From: Parietaria judaica
Lineage: Eukaryota > Streptophyta > Magnoliopsida > Rosales > Urticaceae
Direction: 5' to 3'
Assembly: GCA_954871525.1 (NCBI GenBank)
Contig: OX940868.1
Span: forward strand, 20,703,056-20,767,055
DNA: 64,000 bases
Every line of letters starts with the position of its first letter. The stretch's first letter is position 1. The notes beneath the pieces are model-generated. The model saw only the letters and a program-made list of their open reading frames with translations, made no database searches and was not told where the DNA came from. Below are positions 22,600 through 34,990 of this stretch, piece after piece. A program made the translations under genes and the position numbers.

Positions 22600-23555
22600 T
22601 TCCCGATATATAATCATTGCTCTTCAAGATAGCCGTCGAGGGCCTTTTTGTAATTCTGCCTTTGGTAATTTATCTCAGGACTCGGGAGGATTGCTTCTTC
22701 TACTAGGGGTTGTTTTGTCATTTGTCATTTGTCTTTTGAACGAGATGTCGAATTTCATGTTGTTTTTTGAATTCTATTGTATCAACTTTCAACGTTGGGA
22801 CGTGGTTTTATTATTCATATTCCTATTATTTTTTTAATAATTCGGTGTAATGTTTATTATTTAATTAAAATCAAGGTTATGACTGTTAATTTATAATAAT
22901 TTTATAAGACTTGTGTACATGTAAGTAAATGATATTATTAATTAGACTGTCTCAATTTTAACGCTACCAGTATGAATTTGATCAAGAAATAAAATAATAC
23001 TATTTTATCAATTTAATCTGCGAAAGGGTCAGGGTTAGATATTTGATTAATCTGCGAAAAGATCAATATTGATTAAAAAAAATACTATTATCGTTTCAGT
23101 ACAATAAAAAAAAAGGTTAGATAAAAGTACAATAAATATTTACTTACAAGATTTTTAAAATGTTACTTTTTTTAATGGTTTTTAAAATTTTACTAGTTCA
23201 TTTTAAGTCAGGTTATTAAAGAGAATCAAGAAATTGTTTCATTTAGTTTAGATAACTTATCAGTTATCAATTTTGTATAAAATATTTTGTACATGACACT
23301 ATATGAATTTTTGTGTATCATATTTTTAATTTTCGTTCAAAAATATTTATTCCTTCTAAACAAATGACACAATATTCTCAAATAATTTCTTATTTAATTA
23401 AAATGATATTAAATTTATTAATAATTTATCAGAATATTAGAATTAGAAAGTTTAAATAATAATTATTTATTAATAATTTATCAGAATATTAGAATTAGAA
23501 AGTTGACGTAATATTTTTGGAATTAACGAATGCTTTTGTTGAATGGTGATCACAG
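22600..23555. other. AT-rich noncoding stretch
   Basis: Nothing recognised. A short near-duplicate (TTATTAATAATTTATCAGAATATTAGAATTAGAAAG) occurs near 23415 and 23467. The last part ends in a splice-acceptor-like GATCACAG next to the CHX fragment. Confidence 0.45.
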
Positions 23556-23672
23556 GGAGGATTACTCCTTGGTCCATCGGCGCTGGGGCGCAACAAGACA
23601 TACCCGAACATGCTTTTCCCGGCGAAGAGCGGGACGGTGGTCGACACTCTCTCCAACATGGGCCTCCTCTTG
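23556..23672 (+). pseudogene. CHX: CHX fragment: first 117 bp of exon 2
   Basis: It translates without a break as [20 protein letters not shown] and continues to [10 protein letters not shown] before a TGA. This matches the beginning of exon 2 of the CHX pseudogene at 1990. It is preceded by a proper CAG acceptor, as in the real gene. The coding match stops where unrelated AT-rich sequence begins, so the rest of the gene was lost at a breakpoint. It differs enough from the 1.99-kb copy to be a separate paralogue, not a recent duplicate. Confidence 0.88.
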
Positions 23673-23860
23673 TGAAAAAGTTATAAAACTCAAAATATGC
23701 GGATAATATTTTATTCTCTTTTTCTATTTTTGCTACCTCAACATTTTGTTTTTGACTTTCATTTCTTTTAGAAGATCATTTAGTAATAGTTTTTTTTATA
23801 AGTTTCTCGTTTTGCTCCATCATTTGTATACACTATTCCTCATTTATTATTTTCTCTTTG

Positions 23861-23892
<32 letters not shown>

Positions 23893-24019
23893 ATGGGTCT
23901 TGGAGATATATTAAAAGTGGCTTCCCCCTTTTCATGTTTAGATCAATTCCATTCATATCAAGATCAACATATGAAAATGATATCTTCTTCTTGGAATGTA
24001 TTATTAATGTTGTTATCAA

Positions 24020-24470
24020 AATAAGTATATCAAGGCTACTCTACACTAGTGAACGCCAAGGATTTCTTAAGTATGTGAGATATAGTTTAGATTGTATGAC
24101 TTGAGGAGGACAGTATGTTGACCGTAGTGAATCTCCTACCATTATTATAAAGGTTGTAGCCAATTATGATCTTTGGATTTGGCATGTATATTTTTGTTTA
24201 CCAAGATCTTATGACGATATTAATGTGCTGGAAACATCTCATCTTTTTGCTAATATAGCTAAGTACTGCTCCACCCGCTAATTATCTCATCAATGGAAGA
24301 AAGAAATATAATATATGTTATTATCTAGTTGATGGTATCTAAAATGGTCGACTCTTGTTCAAACAATTCACAGTCCACGTGGTGCGAGAAAGCAATTAGT
24401 TGCAGTGAAAAAAGAAGTGTGTAGAGAAGACGTGGAAGATGCATTGGGAAAGTTGCAACACTTGTAATAT
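24020..24470 (+). pseudogene. PIF/Harbinger-type transposase relic (PF04827-like, ALP1/HARBI1 family)
   Basis: Frame-shifted translation on the + strand gives motifs of the plant Harbinger transposase/ALP1 family: YDLWIWHVYFCLP, DDINVLETSHLFANIAK, APPANYLINGRKK, YYLVDGI, KWSTLVQTIHSPRG and CREDVEDALGKLQ. These correspond in order to the second half of the DDE nuclease domain. Several frameshifts and stops make it nonfunctional. No MADF/Myb partner gene or terminal repeats were found. The fragment follows directly on the CHX exon fragment. Confidence 0.8.
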
Positions 24471-24479
24471 TAAATTAAA

Positions 24480-25002
24480 TCAATTACTAGTCAATTTTTT
24501 TTTTTTTTGAAAGGTATTACTAGTCAATATTTAACTTACTATTTTTTGTGTTTTAACCAAGAAACTTATTTTCAAATTTTAATAGAGGTTTTTCCCCTAC
24601 GGGTTTTAAATATATTGTACTCACGAGATTTTGTTATTCGACTTTACGCTGTCCATTATGTTTTAAGTGAGATGATCAATATGAGCTTATTGTTTTAAAC
24701 ATGTTATGAACTCAATAAATTATTAGATTTTATAAATAAAAAATTTCGGATGAAAAATTTACAACTTTATTTTTCTTATACATATAAAATTTTGTAAGTT
24801 TAAGATCATGAAATAACGGTAAAAGTGGATAGTTGCAATATATTTATGAGCTTATATTTTGTTTACAACGGCTATTTTATAATCGGTATTTTTTTTTTCC
24901 TTTGATAATTCTCAATTGATTGGAAATCTTGATTTGTCTAAAAAAAGTAATTTAGCTTCATGGGTTGTTTGTTGTATGACTTGTTTTGTTTTTTTCTTTA
25001 TA
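24480..25002. other. AT-rich noncoding stretch
   Basis: Nothing recognised. It ends in TTCTTTATA, the left target duplication of the next element. Confidence 0.5.
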
Positions 25003-25480
25003 GGGATAATAAAGGCATAAGTCTTCAACTTTTACTCAATTGGGGTGGCATAGCCCCAATTCCATTTAATAGCCATACAAGTACCAAAAGTTGATTTCCG
25101 CCCATATTTGACTAACGGAAGTAGTCAACATTTACGTGGTCAGCTTCTCATCAAAGTGGACGCCACGTAATCCGAAGTTAGCCGCCACGTCATCACCTCG
25201 CGTCAACAATTTAATGCAAAATTATTGGCGCTGGAGAGATTGGAACCATGCCCTCGCACGTGAGATATAGTTCAGGTGACGCAAGGTGATGACATGGCAG
25301 CTGACTTTCGGATTACGTGGCGTCCACGTTGATGAGAGGCTGACCACGCAAACGTTGACTAATTTTGTTAGTCAAATATGGACGGAAATCAATTTTTGGT
25401 ACTTATATCGCTATTAAATGAGGTTGGGGCTATGCTACTCCAGTTGAGTAAAGATTGAAGACTTATGCCGCTATTATCCC
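25003..25480. mobile_element. MULE-type MITE with long inverted repeats and 9-bp target duplication
   Basis: The ends are GGGATAATAAAGGCATAAGT and a near reverse complement (ACTTATGCCGCTATTATCCC). The inverted repeat extends about 200 bp inward, covering GGGGCTATG, CAAATATGGACGGAAAT, GTTGACT and ACGTGGCGTCCACGTT in opposite orientation. The perfect 9-bp direct repeat TTCTTTATA flanks it (24994-25002 and 25481-25489). Long TIRs and a 9-bp duplication are typical of Mutator-like nonautonomous elements. Confidence 0.9.
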
Positions 25481-25489
25481 TTCTTTATA

Positions 25490-28024
25490 TTAAAAACTTC
25501 ACGTATTTGGTCTCATATTAGAAACTTGGAAGAAAAAAGTTGACAAATCACGACTAAATATGAAACCAAATCTGGAAATATTTTTATGAAATAGTTGATA
25601 AAACATTTAAACCGATTCTAAATTAGCTACAAGAAAAAACAACTTCACTAAAATTGGATTTTTAACATGGCTCATTCTCAAAGAAAAATAAAACATGGTT
25701 GAAATAAAACTCTAAAGAATAATAGTAATAATTTTTTTTTTAAAATAAATTATAGTAAAATTGGACCGAGAACCGTATAGGAAACGTTTCAAAACCGGAC
25801 TGATAAAAGTTTTCATCTCTACTCTCATAATTCCGTGGTAAAAATATCAAAACTATACAAAAATCGCACTGATCTCGATTCTCTGAGTATCTTTATTTTT
25901 TTATTTTTAAAAGCAGATTCTCTGAGTATCTGATTGTACACATGTATACGTATATATCTTTGTTGATAGTACGTTTATGGAGGTTTCTACTTTGTTCTTC
26001 TCTTATGTTTTTCAGTGAAGTATAATAGGTCTAAATATAGATCTTACGCTTAATAATAATAGTTAGTTCTCTCATTAATTTATTCATTTTATTAATTTTC
26101 TTCTCATATCATTGTATTTATTGTATATTTTGGATTAGAAATGGATTACAAATGCTGATGGGAACAAATCGTAATTTAAATAGTAGTCGTTTAGTAAATA
26201 TATGCTTATTAACATGTCATATTCTAATATTCTAATGTCAAGTACAATGGCGTAGTCAGAATTTCTGCTGAGGTGATGCCTATAATAATTTTGTAATTTC
26301 TTTCTAATATAAATTTTCAACTGTTTTTTTTACAAATAAATAACAACAATCACATAATAACATTGCAACATCTATTAAAAATCAAATAAATTATAAAGTT
26401 AACTTAAACAAATTATAAAGTCAATTTTTCATTTTTGTTTTTTAAAAATATTGTATAATAGATTCCTCGTCGACAGAATCAGAAATATTTGTCTCAATGA
26501 TCACGTAATAAAAGTGTTATACTATGTTGAAACTATGTAGATATGCGATCAAAAAGAGAGAAAACATGAAATAATAATACGTCGCTATGTGAAATTTCAC
26601 AATAGAGAAACTAATTTTATTTTTTTATAACTATTTTCACGCAAAAAATAATATAAGGATATTATAACTCATATGGCAGTATATTCTCTTTCAAATAAGA
26701 TGATAAATAACGGTTTTTTTTAAAGTACATGTTTTGTTGGTGTTAGGAGTCAATCCCGTGAAAGCGTATTTAGCACTTAATTAAATCAAAAGAAGTACTA
26801 CAGAAATACCTACTCCGCTATATGCGAGCACAAGGAGGATTTCAAGTTATGATATCAGTCTCGAGACGGGACGAGAGAACTTTACGGTGCCCGGACCTCG
26901 AATCGTCGACGAAATAACAAGCTATTCCCTTGCACGAAGGTCTACATGCATGATTATATATCTATATCAAAAAATATTATTACATACTAAATAAAAAACG
27001 ATTTAAAGGTTCGAGAAATCTCATTGATGGACTCCTCCAGCAGTTGAAGATATGGATGTTGGAAGCATATGTGAAAACAAGAATATAATATTTGCTGAAC
27101 TATATAAACAATGAGTATTCAAGTATAAGCGTGATGAGGGTGTTCGCTTATTATAATAATAAGTCTCTTATAAATCTTTTTTTGTTAGCCCTTGCAAGGT
27201 GTCCGGATCAGATGCTTCATGATTAAAAACACGAAGAACTGCAAGTTAAAACTGAATTGTTTTTATATTAACAATCAACTAATAAATTTCAAACTATGCA
27301 TCTCATAAGGCAAGATCCGACCATTCAATTCAATGATGAATTTCTATTCATTTATTTTCGATGCTTGAACTTTGATTTTTATATTTATTATTAATGTTTC
27401 TTCCAAGTGTTATTTGCTTTCTAGGTTTATGGTATCTGTTGCCCTATTTTGATTGGTTTCTTTTTATTGTTTTGAACCCTATTTTAATTTTTATTATAGG
27501 ATGTATGATTTGTAATTCATTGGTCGATTGTTTATAAAAATTTTAACTTGCACCAAAACGGTTCTTGGTGTTCTTAGCATCTATTCTACACAAGTTCAAT
27601 TTTACGGAATAGAAATTGATGTACCGATCAGATTTTGTGAGTACACTAAAATTCGTAAAATAATAATATCTAGACATAATCATTTGAAATGTTAATCATT
27701 TATTAATTAACAATTTAGTATTTCTATTAAGAGATTAACAATATATAAATAAATACATATTATTAAATATATAATATTATATCATCATTATAATATAAGA
27801 CCTTACTCTTTTCAATTATGCCGATATCTTATTATGAATACTTCTGAGAAAGAGGCATTACAAAAGATGATTAAATTTGTTTTTGTTCAGTTATTGATTT
27901 ATTTCTATATTATAATTGATAAAAAAATATTCAATATCTATCAAAACTATAACTCAGACTGGCAGCAATAATTCATGTTAATATAAAATCAAAATTATCT
28001 TGATGAATCATGATATTATGTAAC
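25490..28024. other. AT-rich intergenic stretch before the dirigent cluster
   Basis: I see no gene. A short piece near 26248 (AATGGCGTAGTCAGAATTT) resembles a decayed hAT-type end but has no partner. Near 26735-26950 there is a more GC-balanced patch of unknown origin. Confidence 0.4.
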
Positions 28025-28159
28025 ACCTAACATATTCGATAGTTTCTCTATGTCGTCTTTCTAAATACAATAATACATTTCTTTCAGCAAAAAATAATAA
28101 TAATAATACATTAATTTTAACGAGCCCATGCATATAGAGACTACACTAGACAATATAAA
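28025..28159 (+). promoter_or_regulatory. DIR promoter: AC-type motif and TATA box
   Basis: TAACACCTAAC holds ACCTAAC (28025-28031), the AC-III type MYB site, 204 bp before the ATG. TATAAACCCTAA (TATAAA at 28154-28159) lies 75 bp before the ATG. The same arrangement recurs at the three intact DIR genes. Confidence 0.6.
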
Positions 28160-28395
28160 CCCTAAGTTTTGGCTCATTGCAAAACACACACCAAGCTCAT
28201 ATAGAGAAAAGAGTGGAAGATCTTCAAAATGAGAACTCCTTCAACAAAACAAGCGTCATTGTTCATCCTCTTCCTTCTGGCCTTTACGTCCCTTTCCGAT
28301 CTCGTCTCACCATCGAAGAAGAAGGCTCTTAAAGAGCGGAAGCCGCCGTGCAATCACCTGTCCCTCTACCTCCACGAGGTGCTCTTCAATGGCCA

Positions 28396-28590
28396 TGAAC
28401 AAACTCTCAAGGTTTAGAGAAGCTTGATGACAATGGCAGAGAAGAGAAGTTCAGATCTTCTTGTATTAATGAATTACAGAGATACATATGAATATATAGT
28501 GTACGGGAAGCCTGATGTATAATAACCCTCAACCGACTAATGACGTCAGCTATTCTAACAATATTCGTAACCGACTCTAACAATCTAATA
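28396..28590 (-). repeat. Copia-B 3' LTR (195 bp)
   Basis: It matches 33030-33224 apart from GGCAG/GCCAG and CAGAGATA/CAGAAATA. It is adjacent to the polypurine tract at 28591. Confidence 0.95.
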
Positions 28591-28625
28591 TCCCCCCTCA
28601 AGCGAAGCATGGCGAGAAAGCACAA

Positions 28626-31600
28626 CTACGTTGGGAGTGACGCCAAGTTGAGCTTGTTGCATAGATAGAGCAGGCGAGGACCGGGGAGACCCTTCGTAAA
28701 GACATCAGCAGTTTGGTCGGCAGTGGGCACATAGCACACATCGAATAACCGTTGGGAGATTTGTTCACGAACATAGTGAACATCCAACTCAATATGCTTG
28801 GTCCGTTTGTGAAAAACAAGGTTGGGAGCTAAGGATTTTGCTCCGATGTTGTCGTACCACAGCACGGCAGGAGCAGACGGAGTTTCAATGCCGATCTCGC
28901 GGAGCAGAGACTGAAGCCAAACAAGTTCTGTGGCGGTGGAGGCAAGGGCCCGATACTCAGACTCGGTGCTTGACCGTGATACGGCGCGCTGTTTTTGTGA
29001 ACCCCAGTTAACCAAATTATTGCCAAGAAAAACGCAGAAGCCGGACATTGATTTTCGGTCATCGAGGTTGGTAGCCCAGTCAGCATCAGAGTATGCTTCA
29101 AGCGTGAGGGAGCTGGCAGGCTTGAAGGTGAGGCCAACTTTCGTTGTTCCTTTTACATAGCGAAGGATCCGTTTACAAGCTATCCAATGGTTTATCGTCG
29201 GGGCGTGAAGGAACTGACTGAGTTTATTTACGGCGAAGCAAATATCCGGCCTTGTCATGGTGAGATATTGGAGAGCCCCAATCGTGCTCCGAAAAACCAG
29301 TGGCTCGGGTAGAAGAGGGCTATCACCAAGAGCTAAAGTATTGGAAGTGCACATAGGAGTTGGACAGGGTTTAGAGTTGGACAAATTGGTCTTGACAAGT
29401 AGATCAAGAGCATACTTGGTTTGTGTAAGTGTGAGACCCTGAGCTGAGCGAGATGCTTCAAAGCCGAGGAAATAATGCACACTTCCAAGATCCTTGAGTG
29501 CAAAAGTCTGGTTGAGATCAGTGACGAGAGCTTGAATGGCCGAGGTATCATCGCCAGTAATAAGAATATCGTCAACATAGATGAGCACAAGAAGAACTTT
29601 GCCGACTGTGGTTTTGAAGAAGAGGGACGTATATGACAAACTGTTGGTGAAGCCACGATGTGTTAGTGCAGATTTCAGCTTGTCATACCAAGCACGCGGA
29701 GCTTGTTTCAAGCTGTAAAGAGACTTATGTAATAAGCAAACATGATCTGGTTTGCTTGCATCAACAAATCCTTGAGGTTGTCGCATGTATACCCGTTCTT
29801 TTAAATCACCATTAAGAAATGCGTTATTAATGTCAATTTGATGAATATCCCAACCCTTCGTAACAGCAAGAGAAAAGATGACACAGATTGTGCTAGCCTT
29901 GATTACAGGACTGAATGTTTCATTGTAGTCAACTCCTTCGGTTTGTTGGAAGCCTTTGGCAACGAGACGTGCTTTTAGTTTGTCCAGCGAGCCATCGGGC
30001 TTGAACTTAGACTTAAAGACCCATTTATTGTGAACAACGTTCATAGACTGAGAGCATGGCACTAACGTCCAAGTATGATTTGACATAAGAGCATTAAACT
30101 CTTGTTGCATAGCATAAAGCCATTTAGGATCTTTAAGAGCTGCAGCGACAGTTTTTGGTTCAGGAAAACCATTACATTTGGTTAAAGTGGCACTAAAAAT
30201 CTTTGGCTTATAGATGCCGGACTTGGAACGTGTCTGTATGAGATGAGTGGATTGAGAGTCACGAGAATGGGTACTTAGAGAAGGTTCTAAGGGTTGAGTG
30301 TTGGAAACATGAGAGGAGGAATTATGATTGAAATATGAAGCAAGGGTATTATTGGGATGAGAGACCTCATATCCAGGTTGAGCAACTAAGGATGAGTTAA
30401 CATGGCTTATGGGAGGTGTGGGAGAGGTGTTTTGGGAATGTGGTTGTGAGGGTGGAGAGTCGGTAAGAGTGGAGGTAGACATATATGTGGGGCTTATTTT
30501 GGGAAATACAAAGGATGGGGAAGTATTATTTTTGTGAGAGGTTTGTGGATTGGTAGAACAAATATCATTATATGGAAAACAATGTTCATCGATTTGACAG
30601 ACCAGGCTATATAAATGCGGCCAGTCGAATGAAGGCATCGATAGCCTTTATGAAAAGGGCTATATCCAAGGAAGACACACTTAGCACTTTTGAAGGAAAA
30701 TTTATGGGAGTTATATGGTCGAAGAAATGGATAGCATAGACAACCAAAGACACGTAAGAAGCTGTAATCTGGTGAGCGTTTAAAGAGACAGTGAAATGGG
30801 GACTTACTAGGACACGATGGTGATGGCAGGCGGTTTATGACATAGACAGCAGATACAGCGGAGTCCCACCAGAACTTGAGAGGTAAGTTTGCATGAGCCA
30901 ATTGAGTAAGACACAACTAGGTGACATGCCGGTGTTTACGCTCCACACGACCATTTTGTTGATGAACATGCGGACACGGGTGCCGGAATATGATGCCAAG
31001 TTTCTGCAAGATTGGTTGTAGAGACCTAAATTCGCCGCCCCAGTCCGTTTGAAGAGCTTTAATCTTTGTGTCAAAAGATCGCTCCACAAAAGCATTGAAA
31101 TGCATGAAGACCGTATAACTGTCTGACTTCGCACGAAGAGGAAAAATCCAATTGTATTTTGAAAAATCATCCACGAAAAGTAAATAATATCTATAGCCAT
31201 CATTGGAGATTATTGGGGCTGGACCCCAAACATCGACATGTAGAAGTTCAAACGGTCGAAGAGTTTTAGGAGTTGAAGAAGGAAGGTGAAAACGATGCAT
31301 TTTGCCTAATTGGCAAGCATGGCAAAGAGCAAACTTTTTATTATTTGACTCCATTACAGATGTATCACGTAAAACAGCATTTACAACTGAATTTGAGGCA
31401 TGTCCAAGCCTATTATGCCACAACGTGAACTGATCAACTTTATTTACCGAAAGAGCACATGCGGGCAAAGACGCCGTGAAAGCGATTGACTTGAATTCCC
31501 AAGGACTTCGTTTTAAGCTTGACTGATCTGTATCTTGATGAGATGAGATGAGATCTGCATTAAGCTTGTAAAGACCATCTTCAAGCGTTCCGGTCAGCAA

Positions 31601-32008
31601 GACTTCCTTCGTGAATTTGTCCTTTACGAGACACCCGTCCGAGGAGAATTCAACAGTAACATCATTGTCAGTTGTTATTTTGGATATACTAACCAAATTT
31701 TTTGTTATGAGAGGAACATGAAGAATATCAAGAAGCTTTAATTGTCGAGCACGCTTAGTGTGAATATACGTAGAACCAATAGAACATATGGGGAGAGGGG
31801 AACCATTACCAACGGTTAACTTTCCTTGGCCTTTGTATTCCTGCTTCTGCACAAACTGGGCATCAGATGGCGTGACGTGGTCGGTAGCGCCACTGTCAAA
31901 GAACCAATCTTCAAGGCCAGGTTGTCCGTCTTGTCCAGAAGCAGCGAAGTAGGCTTGCGGTTGAGGACGATGAGAGATGTCGTTGGCAACACCATGGTCA
32001 TAGGGTTT
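28626..32008 (-). pseudogene. Copia-B pol: protease, integrase, RT, RNase H (broken)
   Basis: Reading from the TAG that ends gag, the same frame continues through the protease (FFDSGATDHVT), the gag-pre-integrase zinc region (LWHNRLGHAS, CHACQLGKMH) and integrase (DVWGPAP, LQTDWGGEF, QQNGRVERKHRH). A second in-frame TAG at 30917-30919 follows, then a 1-nt frameshift near 30605. The last frame (30638 down to 28626) holds RT, with DINNAFLNGDL and catalytic YVDDILITGDD. It also holds RNase H with YSDADWATNLDDRKSMSG and ends DVFTKGLPG. All catalytic motifs are still recognisable, so damage is limited to three lesions. Confidence 0.92.
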
Positions 32009-33016
32009 CTAATTCTGATCAAAACGGTGATAGCATCGGATGACTGTGTGGCCCTGCTTGCCGCATAACTGACATATGTACCGAACGCCAGGGGAAGAAC
32101 GTCCACCAGTGCGAAGTAGAGATCCGCGGCCACGAGACCAGTTGCCACGAGAAGATGGAGAATTCCTCGAGTTGTTGCCAAAACTGCTTCCATGAAAACT
32201 TGAATTGCTACCAAATGACCCAGAGAAATTGCTTCTGGGATTGAAGTTCAAGTTTCCAGAATTTTGATTACCAGAATTACCAAAATGTGATCTTTTTGAG
32301 GCAAAATTTGCACTCGGATGGGAGAGTTCCACCTCCGTACCAATCTGTGAGTGAAAATTTTTGATTCTTGACTCGTGTGACTGAAGAGAGAATTGAACTT
32401 CAGGAATTGTCAACGAGTCTCGTCCGGAGAGGTTCACCACAACAGATTCGTAATCCGGACCAAGACCGTCAAGAATATACAATATAATGTCATCATCGGT
32501 TAGAACCTGACCTGCAGCTGTCATAGAATCAGCGAGACACCGCATCTTGAGGACATAGTCGTCGATCGACATTGAGCCTTTCTTGGTTGACTGGATCTGG
32601 CGCTTTAGCTGCATTATTCGGGACTTTGACGACGAGGAGAAGAGTTGATGGAAGGTATACCATATCTCAGCAGCGCTTGTGCAACGAGATACATGACCGA
32701 TCATCGATTCGGTCATGGTGGTGAGGAGCCAACTAATCACGAATTTGTCGAGGCGTTTCCAGGTTTCGAAGTCTGGATTTGCAGATCTGACTTCAGGATT
32801 GCGGTCGGTCGCAATTGTAGGAGGAGGACACGGATCTGTGCCGAGGAGGATCCCTTCAAGTCCATGAGCACCAACTGTAGGAAGGATCTGAGATTTCCAG
32901 ATGAAGTAATTCGATCGATCGAGTCGAATCGAAACTGGATTCAGATTTGAAGGAATGGACATTAGAGAAGGGAGAGAATTTGCAGAGGTGTTTGGAAGCG
33001 AGCTTGGATTCGCCAT
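32009..33016 (-). CDS. Copia-B gag
   Basis: This is a 335-residue gag starting MANPSSLPNTS. It has a UBN2/gag-polypeptide domain (about residues 30-200), a Ser/Asn/Gly-rich linker and one CCHC zinc knuckle (CQLCGKQGHTVIRC), and it ends RFDQN at TAG. The ATG lies only 13 bases inside the 5' LTR, immediately after the tRNA primer-binding site. The protease follows the TAG in the same frame. Confidence 0.88.
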   Translation of the reverse strand: MANPSSLPNTSANSLPSLMSIPSNLNPVSIRLDRSNYFIWKSQILPTVGAHGLEGILLGTDPCPPPTIATDRNPEVRSANPDFETWKRLDKFVISWLLTTMTESMIGHVSRCTSAAEIWYTFHQLFSSSSKSRIMQLKRQIQSTKKGSMSIDDYVLKMRCLADSMTAAGQVLTDDDIILYILDGLGPDYESVVVNLSGRDSLTIPEVQFSLQSHESRIKNFHSQIGTEVELSHPSANFASKRSHFGNSGNQNSGNLNFNPRSNFSGSFGSNSSFHGSSFGNNSRNSPSSRGNWSRGRGSLLRTGGRSSPGVRYICQLCGKQGHTVIRCYHRFDQN

Positions 33017-33029
33017 AGCTCTGATACCA

Positions 33030-33626
<597 letters not shown>

Positions 33627-33813
33627 TGATAAGCTGAGAGAATGGATGGTTGAAGATACACGGGTTCAACTACACGACATAACAAACTTAAAAATAAAAC
33701 ACAGTGTCCTGATAATATATATTCCTCGTGTGTTGGATTGAACCGATAAATCTAAATAAACTATTACACCTATTGGTGCGAATTTCCCTTTTTTTCTTTA
33801 TTAATAATTTTAA

Positions 33814-34301
33814 GGTTATTAGCGGTAATAGTATCCAGGTAATTATTTAGAAATGGGGCAACATATAGTAAACTTCAAAACTGTGGTAAAAATATGTAAG
33901 TTAACATTTTTTGGTGGACCGATAAACCTCATTCACTTTTTCGTTAATTTTTTTACTATCTCCATCAGTAATGACGTTAGCAACGCAAGTTGCGATGCTA
34001 TTTAGGAGATGAACTGAGAATTTGATAGAGAAACTAAGAATGAAAATAAGAATTTACGTTATTGATGGTCCAAGAATCAGTGTTCACATCCAAGTTTATT
34101 TTAATGTTCGTGGATTTGATCGTTTGAGTTTATTTACTGTTAACGTCATCACTAACGAAAATAGTGAAAACCAAAACTAACTAAAAAGTGGATGAGGTAC
34201 CGATCCGCTAAAAAAGATGAACTATTTTGCCATAATTTTTTTAAATTGATTTTATGTCGCCCATTTTCAAACAACTTGAGTACATTTGTCGCTAAAAATC
34301 C
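33814..34301. mobile_element. MITE with long inverted repeats (family M1, copy 1)
   Basis: The left end GGTTATTAGCGG and right end (CGCTAAAAATCC) are imperfect inverted repeats extending about 200 bp. Shared blocks in opposite orientation are GGACCGATAAACCTCATTCACTTTTT, TTTTACTAT and AATGACGTTA. The 9-bp flanks (33805-33813, 34302-34310) are both AT-rich but not clearly identical. It is related to 44181-44660. The structure suggests a Mutator-like MITE. Confidence 0.7.
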
Positions 34302-34639
34302 ATAATTAATTAATATGTAAGGTGAACTATAAGAGCATAAATTTGTTCGACTTGGATCAACGTGCATGATGTGTCTAAAAAAATAAAGTAAAATGAAATG
34401 CCCAAAAATCACTTAAGGTTTAAGGGAATTGCTCATACTTTCAAAGAATTCATTTATACCCTTTCTAAAATATTTTGGAACATATTAACCTTGATTTTAA
34501 TTATATTTATTTATTTTTCATATTTAATTATTTATTATAGATTTTAATTTTTGAAAATAAATTAATTATCCTAATTTTTTTGTTGAAAACTTCCCCTTTT
34601 AATTAGGTTATCATTTAATTTTGTTACTTTGCCCAAAAA

Positions 34640-34644
<5 letters not shown>
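34302..34644. other. AT-rich noncoding stretch
   Basis: Nothing recognised. Confidence 0.45.

Positions 34645-34675
<31 letters not shown>
34645..34675. repeat. (CT)n microsatellite
   Basis: An uninterrupted run of CT dinucleotides, about 30 bp, immediately upstream of a GC-rich island. Confidence 0.9.
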
Positions 34676-34677
<2 letters not shown>

Positions 34678-34990
34678 ATGTCTCTCGACTTCTCACGTCG
34701 GATTGACCACCATCGGCGGATTTAGGTGGAGAGCCCGGCGACTTCAGGCGTGGCTTCGGCGACTGTGGGTGCGGCTGCCGAGGAGGCGACCGTGGCCTCC
34801 GTCGCGGTCGCCCTCCATCGCGCTTCCTTCCTCCGTTGCACCTTGTTCCTCCGTCGCCCTTCGTCGCATCTCCTTCCTCAGTCACTCTCCGTCGCGATCG
34901 CCCTCCCTTGCGCATCCTTCCTCCATCGCTCTCCGTCGCGGTCGCTCTCTGTCGCGGCGCGATCATCATCTCCAAACTCTCGATCGTAAC
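34676..34990. repeat. GC-rich island with CTCCGTCGCGGTCGC tandem motifs
   Basis: This is about 315 bp of GC-rich sequence in an AT-rich setting. CTCCGTCGCGGTCGC, TCGCGCTTCCTTCCTCC and variants recur four to five times at about 40-60 bp spacing. Open frames on both strands (34703-35035 +, 34676-34975 -) are Arg/Ser/Pro-rich and look like products of the repeat rather than genes. Behind a CT tract it resembles the 5' leader of a truncated gene or an element interior. Confidence 0.55.

Noticed and set aside
26248..26290. Sequence resembling a hAT terminus (GGCGTAGTCAGAATTT)
   Set aside because: No matching opposite end and no target duplication within several hundred bp.
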